Assembly: GCA_033558025.1 (NCBI GenBank)
Contig: JAUCEF010000008.1
Span: 3,472,001 to 3,536,000, forward strand
From: Phytophthora sp. 'mugwort'
Lineage: Eukaryota; Oomycota; Peronosporomycetes; Peronosporales; Peronosporaceae
Length of the DNA: 64,000 nt
Reading direction: 5' to 3'
The notes beneath the pieces are model-generated. The model was not told where the DNA came from, did no database searches, and worked only from the letters and a program-made list of their open reading frames with translations. Shown here one piece after another: positions 21,805 through 32,647 of this stretch. A program made the translations under genes and the position numbers. The stretch's first letter is position 1, and each line of letters opens with the position of its first letter.

Positions 21805-22209
21805 GTGAACGCGCGTTATGAGGCGTTCTCAAGCTACGAGAATGATCTGTTGGAGGACCTTCAGCAGGGGATGTCGGCGTCTGCACCCACGTCGACGACA
21901 TCGCAAAGTAGGGCCTCCCAGCCTAAACCGCTCATCGTGAACGTCAAGACTTTTGCAGGAAAGGAGGGGGGTAACCTCATGTTGTGGATCCGTGAGATCG
22001 AAATGGCGATGGGATCGGTCATGCTCCGTACTGAGCAAAAGCGCGGGTCGCTAGCGATCTCGAAGCGCGGTGGCCAAGCACGAGAATGGGCACTAACGTG
22101 CGGCGCGTCCGTGGACGCGGCCTTCCCGAGCTGGGAGGAGCTGAAACTCCAGCTTTCGCAAGTGTTTGCTCCGCCTAATCAGGCGTACCGCGTGAGGTCA
22201 CGCTTCTGA
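21805..22209 (+). pseudogene. Gypsy Gag, N-terminal part
   Basis: This 134-codon frame reads [19 protein letters not shown], then [25 protein letters not shown] and [20 protein letters not shown]. This is the retrotransposon Gag capsid fold: F-G-(x)-LxxWxxE-M, followed by A-xxWAL, then W-ELKxxLxxxF. The frame breaks at about 22200, and the rest of Gag continues in other frames. Confidence 0.75.
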
Positions 22210-22690
22210 GTACCCACCAGGGTAAGAAGGACATAACGGGCTTCGTCCAGGAGGCGTCCAGGAGTTGCGAACGCTGATCGCCGGCATGGCGGCCGATCCT
22301 CTTCCAGAGGTAGTGACTGTGACAGTCTTTATATACGGCCTCCGCACTGGCGTGGCCAGGACGGAAGTCTTCCGCATTCACACTTCCTCTTTTGAAGTGG
22401 CCATGATAGTGGCGTTGAACGACGAGTTCAACTTCAAGTCGTCTCGACTTGGCTGGGGCGTTGATAATGCTACTCCGCCCGACGGACCGGTTCTTATGGA
22501 TCTCAGCTACGCTGAAGACGAGGAAGCTGAGCTTGCTGCCGAGCAGCGTATGGGTGTTCGTCCGTGCTTCATCTGCCGAGGCACCGCCCATTGGAGGGAA
22601 CCTGCCCCCAGCGCAGGTCGCATCAAGCTCCTACAAGCCTCCGCTCTGCATCGAGCCAAGCATCGGCTCGTCGCGGGGAAACGGTGACAC
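22210..22690 (+). pseudogene. Gypsy Gag, C-terminal part with partial zinc knuckle
   Basis: After a frameshift the frame at 22265-22687 reads AGMAADPLPEVVTVTVFIYGL and continues the capsid. It ends with CFICRGTAHWRE near 22566. That gives C-x2-C-x4-H, but the final Cys of the knuckle is lost to a further frameshift. Confidence 0.7.
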
Positions 22691-22859
22691 TCAGTAGGCG
22701 CGGGGCGATTTTCTGGGGAAGAACGGGGTTCTGTTGAGCCTCATAGAGGTGGAGTGCAACAGGGCCCAGCTCCGGAAAGAGCCGTACTCTCTAATACGGA
22801 ACTTGTATGCAAGCCGGGCTTGCTCGTCCTCGAGGCGACGGTGAAGGGCTTTGAGAAGC

Positions 22860-23200
22860 CAGGATCATCTTGGTCGGTTCCGGAGCGTCGGGCAACTATG
22901 CTCGACGCTCCACGATGGAAAGAAGTCAGCAATTCTTTGAGGCGCTCAGGGAGCACAGGGGTGGCATCATCACTCTTCGCCTATCGACGGGGACGCGTGT
23001 CACGGTGCCCAAGGTTCCTGTGAACCTGGGCGTCGACTTCGATAGCGTGGAGCGCTGTCTGATCCTGGACCTGGATACGGAGTACGACCTCATCCTGGGC
23101 ATGGCATGGCTGGAACGCCATGAGCCATGGATTGATAGGAGGTCGAAGACCTTGAGCGCAACGCGCTTTACTCCTGGTGGAGCTTTGGTAAGTCATGAAC
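22860..23200 (+). pseudogene. Gypsy retropepsin with altered catalytic Asp
   Basis: The frame from 22870 opens with VGSGASGNYARRS, where family members have the catalytic Asp in DSGAS. Here the codon is GGT (Gly). The beta-strand segment TVPKVPVNLGV and the ILGMAWLERHEPWID motif follow as expected. Loss of the aspartate would remove protease activity independently of the frameshifts. Confidence 0.75.
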
Positions 23201-23399
23201 CCACCTCGGCTAGGAAGAAAATGCGGTTTTGGCGTCGGCACTGGGGAAGGCGTATCACGACGTGGTCTCGAAAGAACCTCCCACGAGGCTACCTCCGGAT
23301 CGAGGTGTACGTCATGAGATCGACTTGGTCCTGGATCCAAATACTGCGTGACAAAGCAGTGGCCTTTGCCGCGGGAGCAGTGTGACGTCATTGACGCGT

Positions 23400-24075
23400 T
23401 CTTCCGAGCTAAGCCCGAGGCGGGTATGGAGCGCGGGTCAAGGCTCCGCACTCATCGCATACGTTTTGTGTCAGAAAGACATGGGAAGTGGCGAATCGTT
23501 CATGCTTTTAACAAGCTTAACGCGGTCACCATTCAGGTGCAGACGTCTATTCCTAGGAAGGATGTTCTCCAGAACAACATGACGGTGTGTACGGTGTACA
23601 GTTGCCTCGACTTGGTCGATGGATACCATCAATTGCTCATGCGAGTAAGCGATATTTCGCGTACGGCGGTCAGCACTCCCAGCGGTATACTCTAGAAGTG
23701 GCTAGTAATGCCCAAGGGCTGTCGAACGCGCCTGGGACGTTTATTCGCCTTGTGACGCAGCTGTTCAGGCCCCACAGGGCGTATGCTCAGACATACTTCG
23801 ACGACATATTCGTCCACAGTCGTGCGGAGCATGGAAAGACTGATGTGGAGAACCACATTGGGCACCTATGGGCGGTGCTCGAGTGCATGCGCACACACAA
23901 GTTGTATGCCAATATTGACAAGTGTGTCCTCAGCGCCGAATAGATCCCCTCTCTGGGATGCTTCATTTGGAAGCGAGGCATTCGAGCGGATCCCGCTAAG
24001 GCCAAGTCCGTTGTAGACTGGCCGGTTCCAAAGAACCAGAAAGACTTACGGAAGTGGCTTGGTCTGGCCAATTAC
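23400..24075 (+). pseudogene. Gypsy reverse-transcriptase remnant
   Basis: Motifs appear in order. HGKWRIVHAFNKLNAVTIQ is near 23480, YSCLDLVDGYHQLLM near 23597 and NAQGLSNAPGTFIRLV near 23707. The active site YFDD is at 23794-23805. KLYANIDKCVLSAE, a TAG stop and then the thumb follow (near 23905-24070). The catalytic residues remain but the frame is broken at least four times. Confidence 0.85.
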
Positions 24076-24400
24076 TTGCACAAGTACAGCAAGAATTATG
24101 CTGAGGTGGCAATGCCACTGTCCAATCGCCTTATGAAGGATGTGGACTGGTGTTGGGACACCGAACATCAAGCGGTCCTTCAGGCGCCGATCGTGGCGCT
24201 GCCAGATTCCGATCATCCCTTCAACGTCGTCTGTGATGCGTCGGGCTTCGCCATCGGCAGTGCTTTAATGCAAGCAAACACCGAAGAGCGTGAACGCCTG
24301 GTCGCGTTTGAATCTCGCCAGCTTAAGGTATCCAGTTCATGACACAGATTTACTTGCGATGAAGTATGCACTCGTCCAATTTAGGTTCACCTGGTCAGCT
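24076..24400 (+). pseudogene. Gypsy RNase H remnant
   Basis: The frame 24076-24342 reads MPLSNRLMKDVDWCWD and then VVCDASGFAIGSALMQ, which is the first catalytic Asp strand of RNase H in gypsy pol. RLVAFESRQLK follows (normally ...SRKLxxAExNY). The frame is lost just before the next catalytic residue, although the ATDLLAM-like sequence can be followed in another frame to about 24370. Confidence 0.8.
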
Positions 24401-24799
24401 CGACCCCGTTTGTGATCTACACTGATCATGCGTCGCTACCCATGCGACGCAGCCGTCTCATCTCCCTCAGAGAATGGCCCGTTGGCTCTCTTTCTGTGCG
24501 GAGTACAACTTCGAGGTGAAGTACAAGCCTGGCAGGCAGAACGTCTTGGCCGATGCGTCTCACGCAGGCCAGACTATGAGATCGCTCACGTCACGACGGT
24601 GACTTCGTCTGTGACAGACTTGATCCGCGCTGCGTACGCGCGTGATGAGTCCTACGTAGCGCTGCTACATGCGCTAGGAAGCGCGGAGTTTGCTAACTCA
24701 GACATTAAGCTGTCAGCGCGGTTGCGCGCGAGGCTACATCGATACACTCTCGATGATGGTATATTGTACTACGGTAATGGTCCATAAGACTCTACACGC

Positions 24800-25640
24800 G
24801 TCGTGGTTCCTCACGAAGAGGATCTCGAGTATCCTATCCTCTATGAGGCACATGATACCCCACTTGGCGGCCATCTTAGCCGAGAAAAGACCTACAGCTC
24901 GGTGAGCCTCCACTACTGGTGGCCTAAGCTTTACCCCCAAGTGGGTCAATACGTATATGCGCATGTGTGAGACGTTCAACGGGTTAAACCCTCGCCACTT
25001 TCGGCTGCGCGTTGACCAGCTTGCCTGTAACCACGGGGTGTTGGTGATCCATGAGTATGGACTTTCTGCTCGGCCTGCCGCCGGATGCGGCCGGCAACAC
25101 AGGCATCGTGGGCTTTGTCGGCCGATTGAGCAAGATGGCTCATTTAACGGCGGTGCCGGACTTCATTGATGTAGAAGGAACAGCCACGCTGTTCATGAAT
25201 GTGTCGTTCGACAGCATGTTCTGACGGAGGCAATGTCTCGAACCGAGACCCCCGTTTCAAGGGTAAGTTTTGGACGTCGGTCTTCGAGGTGCTCGGCACT
25301 CGACTCGACATGTCCACAAAGGACACCCGCAGACCGATGGTCAGACGGAACGCGTGAATCGCGTTGTCGAAGACATGCTTCGGAGTGTCTCTGCAGACAG
25401 ACCCAAGCAACGGAGCGCCATGCTCCCACTCGTTGAGATTGAACAATGCGGTACATGCCTCGACAGGCTTCACTCCGTTCTACTTGAACGCCCTCACATA
25501 CTCTCGCGTCCCACTGGCGCCACAACTCCGTGGTTCTGGGCTTTGCGGGGAGGGATAGCCGATGGGCTGCCTGATATCAGCCCAGCTGCAGTACTCGCAA
25601 GTAAATTGACACATTCGTGTCTACGCGTTTGAGAGTCTTA
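24800..25640 (+). pseudogene. Gypsy integrase remnant
   Basis: The zinc-binding part is seen near 24845 as EAHDTPLGGHLSREKTYSS (HHCC-type H-x-H). YWWPKLYPQV and CETFNG follow (near 24915-24985). Near 25053 the core reads SMDFLLGLPPDAAGNTG with the first catalytic Asp. HKGHPQTDGQTERVNRVVE near 25315 holds the conserved Q and the catalytic Glu, and ALTYSRVP lies near 25486. Several frameshifts separate the parts. Confidence 0.8.
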
Positions 25641-26294
25641 CGACAAGTACGCGAAGCGATGGCTGAAAGCCAAGATGTTAGAAGGAACAGGTTAATGCAA
25701 AGGGCAGAAGCAACATTGAGGTGTTTAAGGCCGGTGACATAGTTTTATTAAACGTTAAAAATTTACCTACGCACGCAGTGTCTGCGGTCATAAAGACCAA
25801 GTTGCGCCCGCGCTTCATTGGACCTTTAAGGTCGTGGCCAGGAAGGGTCTTGCGTACACGTTCAATCTTCCGAAGATGATGCGTACACACCCCGTGTTAC
25901 GTAGGCTTCCTTAAGCCATATCGGGACCTGACTCGGGTGAGCGCGGAGGCCTTGGCGCCACAGCCGGTGGCTGGCCAAACCGCTGGAGGCGCACGAGGAG
26001 GTCCAACTGACCACGTAGCCCAGCGAACGAACGGTCCAGCGATCCGAAGCGACGAGCAGAGAACTGCTCCAGAGCTCCAGGCGGTTGGCAACCGAGACAG
26101 GAGAAACCAGTCGACCCGATGATGCACAGCATCGATATCGTCAGCGAGACGGTCACGGTGACTCGTCGCCCACTGCAGCGAATCGGACAGGGTCTGAAAC
26201 CGCCTCTCGGCCGCTAGCAGATCACTGCGACTAGCAGCGCGAGGATCCAGCCGGTCATCGACCTCCGCCGCCGTTGCTCAATGAGCAGGGAAGC

Positions 26295-26410
26295 TTCCCA
26301 CATCATGTGGAGCGCTTAGTGTCGCCGCGTCGTCGCCAGGGTCGTACCCAATATCTTGTGAAGTGGAGGGGTTATCCTCACTCACAGAACTCTCTTAGGA
26401 GTACGAGGTT
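26295..26410 (+). pseudogene. Chromodomain of the gypsy element
   Basis: The plus frame reads HVERLVSPRRRQGRTQYLV and then KWRGYPHSQNSL. This is the classical chromodomain core: VExLLxxRxxxGxxQYLVKWxGYP, in which the following NSW normally forms the aromatic cage. Here NSW is NSL. In chromoviruses this domain tethers integrase to modified histones. Confidence 0.75.
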
Positions 26411-27756
26411 CCCCTCCGGCAAGATCACCCTGACGTCGTAGACGCTTTCGATCGACGCGATCAGCAGAGTCCCGAGGGCCAGTGACCAAGGCGTCACTCG
26501 CATGGCGCTTCCCGGCAATAGCGGCAGGGGGACAATGCCAACAACAGAGCTGTCGCTCTGGTCTTGAAGAGGGGCGGCCTACGTGCGTGAGAGCCGCTAG
26601 CTGTTACAGATGAAACACAGAGTGCGAGAGAGCCTTGTGGATGAGGCCGGGGGGCAAGGGGTAAATGGCGTTTGCCGTGAGTTTCGCGAACTCGAAACGG
26701 ATTCTACATTCAACTCGAACATCAGTTTCACTGAAACTAGCTCGAAGGGCATCAATGGAAGAGAGCTTGTGAGCTCCTTCAACCCAATTTAGAAACTGGC
26801 CCTCGTCTTCCAAGACGTCTCTCCTGACAGAAGCACGACTGGGTAAGTCTGCATCGGTCGAACCGAGCCGTGCCGAGCTTGCACTTACAGGCACTCACAA
26901 TGCTCACGCTGAGTAGTCACTTGAAGAGTCAAGTATCTCTCTCGGAGAGACTGTCACACGGCGAGCTCGTCGAGCGTCGTGGCCGCCGGCCCAATCACAT
27001 ACGTGTTCAGAAGCTCGGACGCTGCTCGGCGAGCCACTTCGTCTTGGGTCGCGAGGCCCGAAGCCATAGTCACGACGTGAAGGGGTAAGCAAATGCCGAA
27101 CCATAGGCCGCCTCGAGGGTGGGGGCTGCGGATCAGCCGCGAGACTGTTGCTCCTGGACTTCGTCCAAAGGAGTGGTGGCGACCCCGGATCCCATGGGAT
27201 CATCTTCTGCCCCCCTCGCGAAGGTAGCGGAGGCGCATTGCGCAGGACTCGTGGATTCGAGAACTCAAAGGGATTCGGAGTTCGCAGTTGGCGCCGCTGG
27301 CTCGGCCAGCGGACAGGGCTACTACCGGTCATGAACTCGGTGTCGTCACCTCCTCTTCACCTTCCTCAAGGTCGTCAAAGTGGGTGTCTCGCGCAAAGCG
27401 CACGGGGGCACTGCTTCCAGCGGCTTCGCCGCCTCCATTCATGGCCTTTTGACCGTATCGGCGCTTGTGCGCTGAGTGATACTCTCACACGAGAGCCTCG
27501 AGGGTGTGGGTGGCGCACGGTCAGAGACCTCTCCCTTACGGGAGACGAGGATAACGAAGGTGTTGGAGACACAGAGGGGCTTAGCCCGCGGCGATAGCTG
27601 TTGTCGCGAGGCGAGGTCAAAAGACCAATTGGCTGTTGACATCTGAGTGCGCACATTCGATGCGGAACGAACAGTGAAACGCTCTTGGAGCGGAAGGTTC
27701 CGGACCTTTTCGTTTGATATAATCAGACCCTCGTGGGTACGGTGTGTCCACGGTTT
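26411..27756 (-). other. Spacer between pol and 3' LTR with antisense coding-like frames
   Basis: No sense-strand domain is found after the chromodomain. On the minus strand, frames at 26604-26894, 26904-27332 and 27375-27924 overlap end to end and one reads MASGLATQDEVARRAASELL near 27070-27010. The arrangement parallels the better-preserved antisense frame in the element ending at 32026. I cannot assign a function. A small hairpin (TCTCCCTTACGGGAGA) lies at about 27529-27544. Confidence 0.35.
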
Positions 27757-27768
27757 AGTGGGGGAGAA

Positions 27769-27893
27769 TGTAACGGGGTTACACGAAGGTAACACGAGTG
27801 TAGCCGTGCTATGTGTCACGTTGCCGTATGTGGTACTTGGTACCACTTGGATTAACGGGATTTCAGTACGTGGCCACAGGGCCACTCGATTTG
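27769..27893 (+). repeat. Truncated 3' LTR of the gypsy element
   Basis: It begins directly after the polypurine tract and matches the first part of the 5' LTR at 21235. Similarity ends at about 27893, where unrelated DNA starts. The truncation suggests a later deletion or insertion. Confidence 0.8.
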
Positions 27894-28114
27894 AGCTCCA
27901 CAACTTGGTGCAGTGCTCCGCCAATGACGAAATTGCACTGGTGAGCGAGCACTGTCCAGCTCGTGTATGTTTTTATATGGTCCATGTCATTTGCATAGAA
28001 ACGGATCGCGCACAGATATATTTGTTTTCAACCCTTTGCCTGACAGGTGTGGTGACAATTTAGAAATTGTATACTCGGTCACACGATAACGAAATCGTTT
28101 GATATGCATGATGC
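27894..28114. other. No recognisable gene
   Basis: AT-richer DNA follows the truncated LTR. No motif or convincing open frame is visible. Confidence 0.4.
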
Positions 28115-28396
28115 GTGATTCTGATTCCGAACTTGATGCCCAACGCAACTCCGAAGAAATTTGCAGCGAGCCCGACCCCAGGTGTAAACCCCGGTGTCGA
28201 CCCCGGTGTAAACCTGGACTCGTCGCGTACACGTCCTCGGTACGCACAAAATACATCCAGGGGACGAGATTCGCTTGTTCTGATAATGTCGAACACACGG
28301 CATGCTGTTCAGAAGCACATAAGTGTCCGGCGGTCTACACGGATTGGAGGTAAGTCTATCGGCTACATGCGCGTAACTTCATCTAGTGCGTACTGA
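28115..28396 (+). pseudogene. Possible copia integrase-linker remnant with PGVN/D repeat
   Basis: A 93-codon frame contains a 12-base tandem repeat at 28178-28213 (three units, CCxGGTGTxxAC) that codes for PGVNPGVDPGVN. Near the end it reads VRRSTRIGGKSIGYM, similar to the RRSxRxRxP motif at the end of copia integrase linkers. No flanking integrase or reverse transcriptase is recognisable, so the assignment rests on one short motif. Confidence 0.3.
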
Positions 28397-29389
28397 CGAC
28401 ACGATATGTAGCGTCGGTGAGACTGACAACCCCGTCCTCTTGTTAATCGAAGACCAAATAGTACATGCTGCGTAGAAGACGCCTCGACGAGAAACCCATT
28501 TTGTACAAAGTATCCGACTCTGTCTCCAACAAACGCGTGGGCAAAAGTCTTAAGTATGAGCATACGGTGCTGGAAGATGAGCTCCTTTAGAGCAATGGTG
28601 GCTTTTCAGTATCTGCGTGGAATCCAGAAGCACAAAACCCTTGCCGACCGTCGTATGCATACGATGACTGGCCAACTCCATCATGGCAGTAAAATTGGCA
28701 ATATGTCAGTGACGGTTCCTGCTCTTCTTCAAAGAGGCCTTACGATTCTTAAGCTTGGTCTCTTCAGGGATTTGAGCAAGCATGTCTGCATTCTTGGCAT
28801 ATTTCTGCAACCAAGAAATGCTGAAACGCCTAAGGTCAGCCCCAGCTGACAGGAAACTGTCCATTTCTGATCTCAACATTGATGTCAGATCATTTCCTAT
28901 TTGATGCTTCACGCTCCTGCTCCCCACTTACTTCCATATTGGATGTTAACGAGACAGTGACGCCGGTCAAGCAAATACTGAGAATTTAACAATCCGAACA
29001 CGGCGCGAACAATTAATGTGCTGTATGTAATCATATAAACTGGTGCGCTTCGGGTGAAGCCGTACGTTCTGTAATGCTTGCATTCTGACTCGTTGACGCA
29101 GTGTAGCGCGTTAAAGCTTCGTCATCAGAAGTACGAGCCGAGATAGGCTCGAATGAAGATCGTCGGTTGGGCGAAGAGTCGTCGCTTAATTCGAAGCGCT
29201 CATGCATAAACGGCAGCACGTGCTTGGAAGGCTGTTTTAGTGGGCACATCTGCTAAATGGCAGCAAAACATTGTAGCGATGGTCCGTTGTCAGGGGAATA
29301 TTTGATGGAGGCCACCTTTCTATTAGGAGGGTGGGTACTGCGCCCAACTGGGTTAGGTAAAAATGTCATAAATTTTAAGCCTACCCCCT
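28397..29389. other. No recognised gene; one minus-strand coding-like patch
   Basis: A minus-strand frame at 28706-28927 (73 codons) reads ISWLQKYAKNADMLAQIPEE and KLKNRKASLKKSRNRH, which looks like real protein. It may continue in another frame to about 28600. I do not recognise the family. A separate 72-codon minus frame at 29031-29249 is Ser/Thr-rich without a signal peptide. The remaining sequence shows nothing. Confidence 0.3.
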
Positions 29390-31480
29390 CCGATCTATCC
29401 GACCAGCGTGTAGTGTACCCATCTGTATACCATCTGAAGCGGTACCATGATCGCAGGGCTCGGCAGCCTCGCAGGCCCCAGCTCCTGGAAGCGAGGCTGC
29501 GGCTTCCCTATGAGGGTTCCAGGACCAGAAGTCCAGATCCCTTGCGAGAACGCGGAAGGGGCCCCAAGCGAAGGAACCCCGGCTGCATAAGACGAGTATG
29601 AGCAATACTGATACGGCTGGGAGAACGCTGGAGTCGCTCCCGCCGGGGGCACATGCCGCAGGATGTCTCGCGCTGGACACGGTCCATGGACGTCCAAAGG
29701 GAATCCAGACGTCGGAAGCCCTCGTCCCTGTGATTTGTCCGACGGTTGACCCGACCTTCAAGGGCCGATAAGTCATCGGCCAGACGATTAACATCGTCAT
29801 GAATCGTCCCAAGGATCCGAGCGCTCCCGGTATGGGCGGCGGCAGCATCGCCCTCACCGAACCCAAGCGCAATCTCCAGCGAAAGGACTCGGGGTCGGAG
29901 AACAGAGTCATCAATGGCTCGAGGTAGAGCCCAAGACGGCACACCAGGCCTTGACACGGATCCTAGGGGTGGTGCCGCATACTCGACTCGCACGAGGGCG
30001 CCACCACCTCTCCTTGACCGTAATGTGGAGACCCACTCCACGTGAAGCGTGTGTCCCAGGAGCGGCGCGTTCATCGGACGCGCCAGCTCCGCGGGAAGTG
30101 GCGGGTATTCTCGGAGGCTGAGTGCTCCTGGGAGCTGTATTAACGGCTACAGGTTGTTTGCTCGAAGTCTGTCGCGATCTGGGAAACAAACCGGCGGCGA
30201 CTTCGTAACTAGTTCGAGCTTTCGTGCCCGAACGGGGTGTGGTTGTAGTACCAAGACCATACCCGCCCATTATGAGCGTAGAAGCAGAATGCTTCTGCAG
30301 CTCTCGAGAGAGCTGCCGTTCGCCTACCACATGGACAAACTCCATGCGGAGATATCGGAGGTCAAGGATGACTTCCAGGGTGAGATCATGCCGGAGAACC
30401 TCGAGTTGGCCTTGTGAGCAGCGCGTAGTTGCCCTCTTCCAAAAGACGGCATCAGCCTCTTGGAAAGAGTCGCAATGTTGGGCATCACGGCTGGACAGCC
30501 CCACACAGGTCGCAGCTCGGACCGGAGCTCTGGCTTCTTTCGCCGGCTCGTGAACTTTTAAGAGGGATGTTGTGCTGCGCCAGGAGCACGCACCTAGCAA
30601 TACTCACGATCTGGAACAGGGACTGTTTGGCCACCTGGTGGCGCTCATACGCGGCCCTAGAAGAGCGCCCACCGAGAAGCACGCGAGGCGGTTGGAGCTG
30701 ACCCAAGTAGACGTCACCGCCGTGGGACTCCCCAGAAGGGGGGGGGGGGGTACCCGGGAGCGTAAGGCGGTCCCCCACGGAGAGGCGAAGCAATTTTCTC
30801 CACAGGCGACCGGAGTGGCGGGGCACGCACTCCCTTTTGACGAGTAGCCTGGTATTCCGACTGCTGCCCGTCGAGATCGATAAAGACATCTCGGCCGATT
30901 TGGCCCTCTTCCTCCTCGTCGGAAGAAGGGATATAGAGACACTTATCCGTATAAGCGATGGTCCACGACTCTTCACGGATAGAGATCGGGAAGCAGGCCG
31001 CCGCTTACGGCTGACTTCCGAGGCTGCTGCTGCCTTCGCAGCCTTGACGTGAGCAGTTGCCTCCGCGAGCGTGAAGTTCTTGATCGGAGAACGGAGGTTG
31101 CACTTCGTCCTCCTTGTGTGATCCTGGACTCCCCTAATGTTTGAGCGCCTTATGCTCATCACCATCGTCGCTATCATGGCTAGACAGCGGGATACAATAC
31201 CTAAGCGAATCGGACTGACTCGGGTCGCCATCGGACCCCTTGACGAGCGGGAACGCATTGTCACCTCAGGACATGGGAAAGTCTTCCCCACAGTCCACGA
31301 AGGGTCAGAGTCCTTTGCAGGCGGCTCAGGCTGTTGGCAGTCACCTTGGATGCCACCTTGGTGGATCTGTTAGTGACAGAGCCTTTGCCATACGGCTTAG
31401 AACGCTTAGCCTGCTGCTTGGAAACAACAGACTTGGTAGGCGCTTTCGCACCGCTGCCTGACCGAGTCTTGGTCATACTT
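29390..31480 (-). pseudogene. Broken antisense ORF between gypsy pol and 3' LTR
   Basis: From an ATG near 31475 the minus strand reads MTKTRSGSGAKAPTKSVV and a basic KRSKPYGKGSV stretch. Other frames then give SSHDSDDGDEHKALKH (near 31165), TLAEATAHVKAAKAAAASEV (near 31050), an acidic IPSSDEEEEGQIGRDVFIDL (near 30920) and a helical DDVNRLADDLSALEGRVNRR (near 29770). Between the blocks the frame changes repeatedly. The order basic N-terminus, acidic centre, then a probable coiled coil suggests one protein of about 650 residues, possibly Gag-like or DNA-binding. Antisense additional ORFs between pol and the 3' LTR are known from some plant gypsy lineages, so this may be such a gene. I do not recognise the family. 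A G13 run (30738-30750) interrupts it. Confidence 0.45.
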
Positions 31481-31594
31481 GATGCTGACGTGGAAGCCAA
31501 GAAGAAGAAGAAGAGCACGCGAAAGTGCTCAAGGCTCAAACGGAAATGAGCCGGCTGCGGAAACAACCACAGTGAAAGTGACGTATTTCGACTT

Positions 31595-31629
31595 GGAGAG
31601 TGAAAGGCGGCGTCTCCCTTTCACTCTCC
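31595..31629. other. Perfect 13-bp hairpin before the polypurine tract
   Basis: GGAGAGTGAAAGG (31595-31607) and CCTTTCACTCTCC (31617-31629) are exact reverse complements separated by nine bases. It lies 26 bases before the polypurine tract of the gypsy 3' end and about 115 bases upstream of the antisense ATG. It might act in transcription start or end, or as a structural signal for the retroelement RNA. Confidence 0.6.
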
Positions 31630-31654
31630 CTGGATGGTCGGTAAACCGAACTTT

Positions 31655-32026
31655 AGTGGGGGGATGTTACGGGGTTACTTGAAGAGTGCCAAGTCACACT
31701 TCAGAATATGTGTATTTATGTAGCCTAAGTGATGTAGACAACATCACTATGACGTCACGGTAATGACGTTATGGATGCGTACCTCACATATGGTACAAAC
31801 ACCTAAGAACCACCCAATAGGATAACAACTAGGGTACTTTATAGGTGACTTATGGTTAGGTTGTAGGAGTACTAGAAGTGATCACTTACAAATATATCCA
31901 GTCTTATATCTACCTAATTTTGTGAACATTCCCTCAAACTAGGGACTTGTGAACTGCCGTTCACCGAGCGTTTGCATACTCTCCGGAAGCTCCGCTTCCT
32001 GTGGCAAGGTGTTTTGTGCCCCGTCA
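31655..32026 (+). mobile_element. Polypurine tract and 3' LTR of a third gypsy element
   Basis: The polypurine tract AGTGGGGGGA (31655-31664) is followed by the LTR start TGTTACGGGGTTACTTGAAG at 31665. The LTR is inverted relative to its homologue at 2798-3161 and shares the TGACGTCA palindrome (31750-31757), the AGTGATGT/ACATCACT pair and the CTCTCCGGAAG block. The end is set at GTGCCCCGTCA, where similarity between the two copies stops. The rest of this element's gag and pol is missing, unless the 29.2-29.6 kb frames are its relics. Confidence 0.75.
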
Positions 32027-32647
32027 ATACACTTACTAGTCGTCCCGTTGCCAAGTAATAGTTCCTTCTAAAACGCTAAACATAAGCAAATGGGCAAGGT
32101 GCTGCGAGCGATTTTGCGTCTGCGCGCAGTGCGACGGTGTCCACCCGCCAAATTGCCGATCCAGACCCCTTACGCACAAAAGTACAACCACACTTCATCA
32201 CCCTGGTATCTAGCTATACCCTCCATGGCGCATATACACCTGAATTGGCTTCCTTGACTTGGGCTCAGCATTGGTGTCAAACGGGCGTCCGATGGGCTTG
32301 CTTGGGTGTGGCATGGGTATACCTGGGCACGTTGGGCGCAGTGGATCGTCTCAAATTTTGATTTGGGCGCAGTAACACGTGCCTTCCATTATACACTTTG
32401 CTGGTGGTTTCATGTTTTGAAGCACCCCTTGCATAGATATTTGTATGTGGGTAGCGATCCATTCGTACCAGGCGATTATTTTGTAACATGCACGAAGCTG
32501 GAGGGCGGCTGTCTTCAGCATGCGTGCATTTTTTAGGACCGAAACTTGCTTTCTAACGCCCCCCAGCACACAAAAATGACGTAATGCATCCGGCTATGAC
32601 GCTGTAGCGGATTCCATCCTTTGGGTAGCCTAAGTAATCTCATTCCT
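32027..32647. other. Unique DNA between the LTR and the tandem array
   Basis: A 74-codon plus frame (32137-32361) and two short overlapping minus frames are present. None has a recognisable motif or signal peptide. This stretch is the left junction of the array and does not recur elsewhere in the window. Confidence 0.4.

Larger units (their letters stand above)
21235..27893 (+). mobile_element. Decayed gypsy/chromovirus-type LTR retrotransposon with two LTRs
   Basis: The element is bounded by LTRs that both begin TGTAACGGGGTTACACGAAG, at 21235 and 27769. Gag, CCHC, protease, reverse transcriptase, RNase H, integrase and chromodomain occur in order on the plus strand. A polypurine tract (AGTGGGGGAGAA, 27757-27768) precedes the 3' LTR. 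The 3' LTR breaks off after about 125 bases at CCACTCGAT. Many frameshifts and stops, and Gly in place of the catalytic Asp of the protease, show that it is dead. About 1.3 kb between the chromodomain and the 3' LTR has no sense-strand domain. Confidence 0.85.

Noticed and set aside
29031..29249. A possible small secreted effector frame on the minus strand.
   Set aside because: It has no N-terminal signal peptide and no RxLR or LxLFLAK motif.
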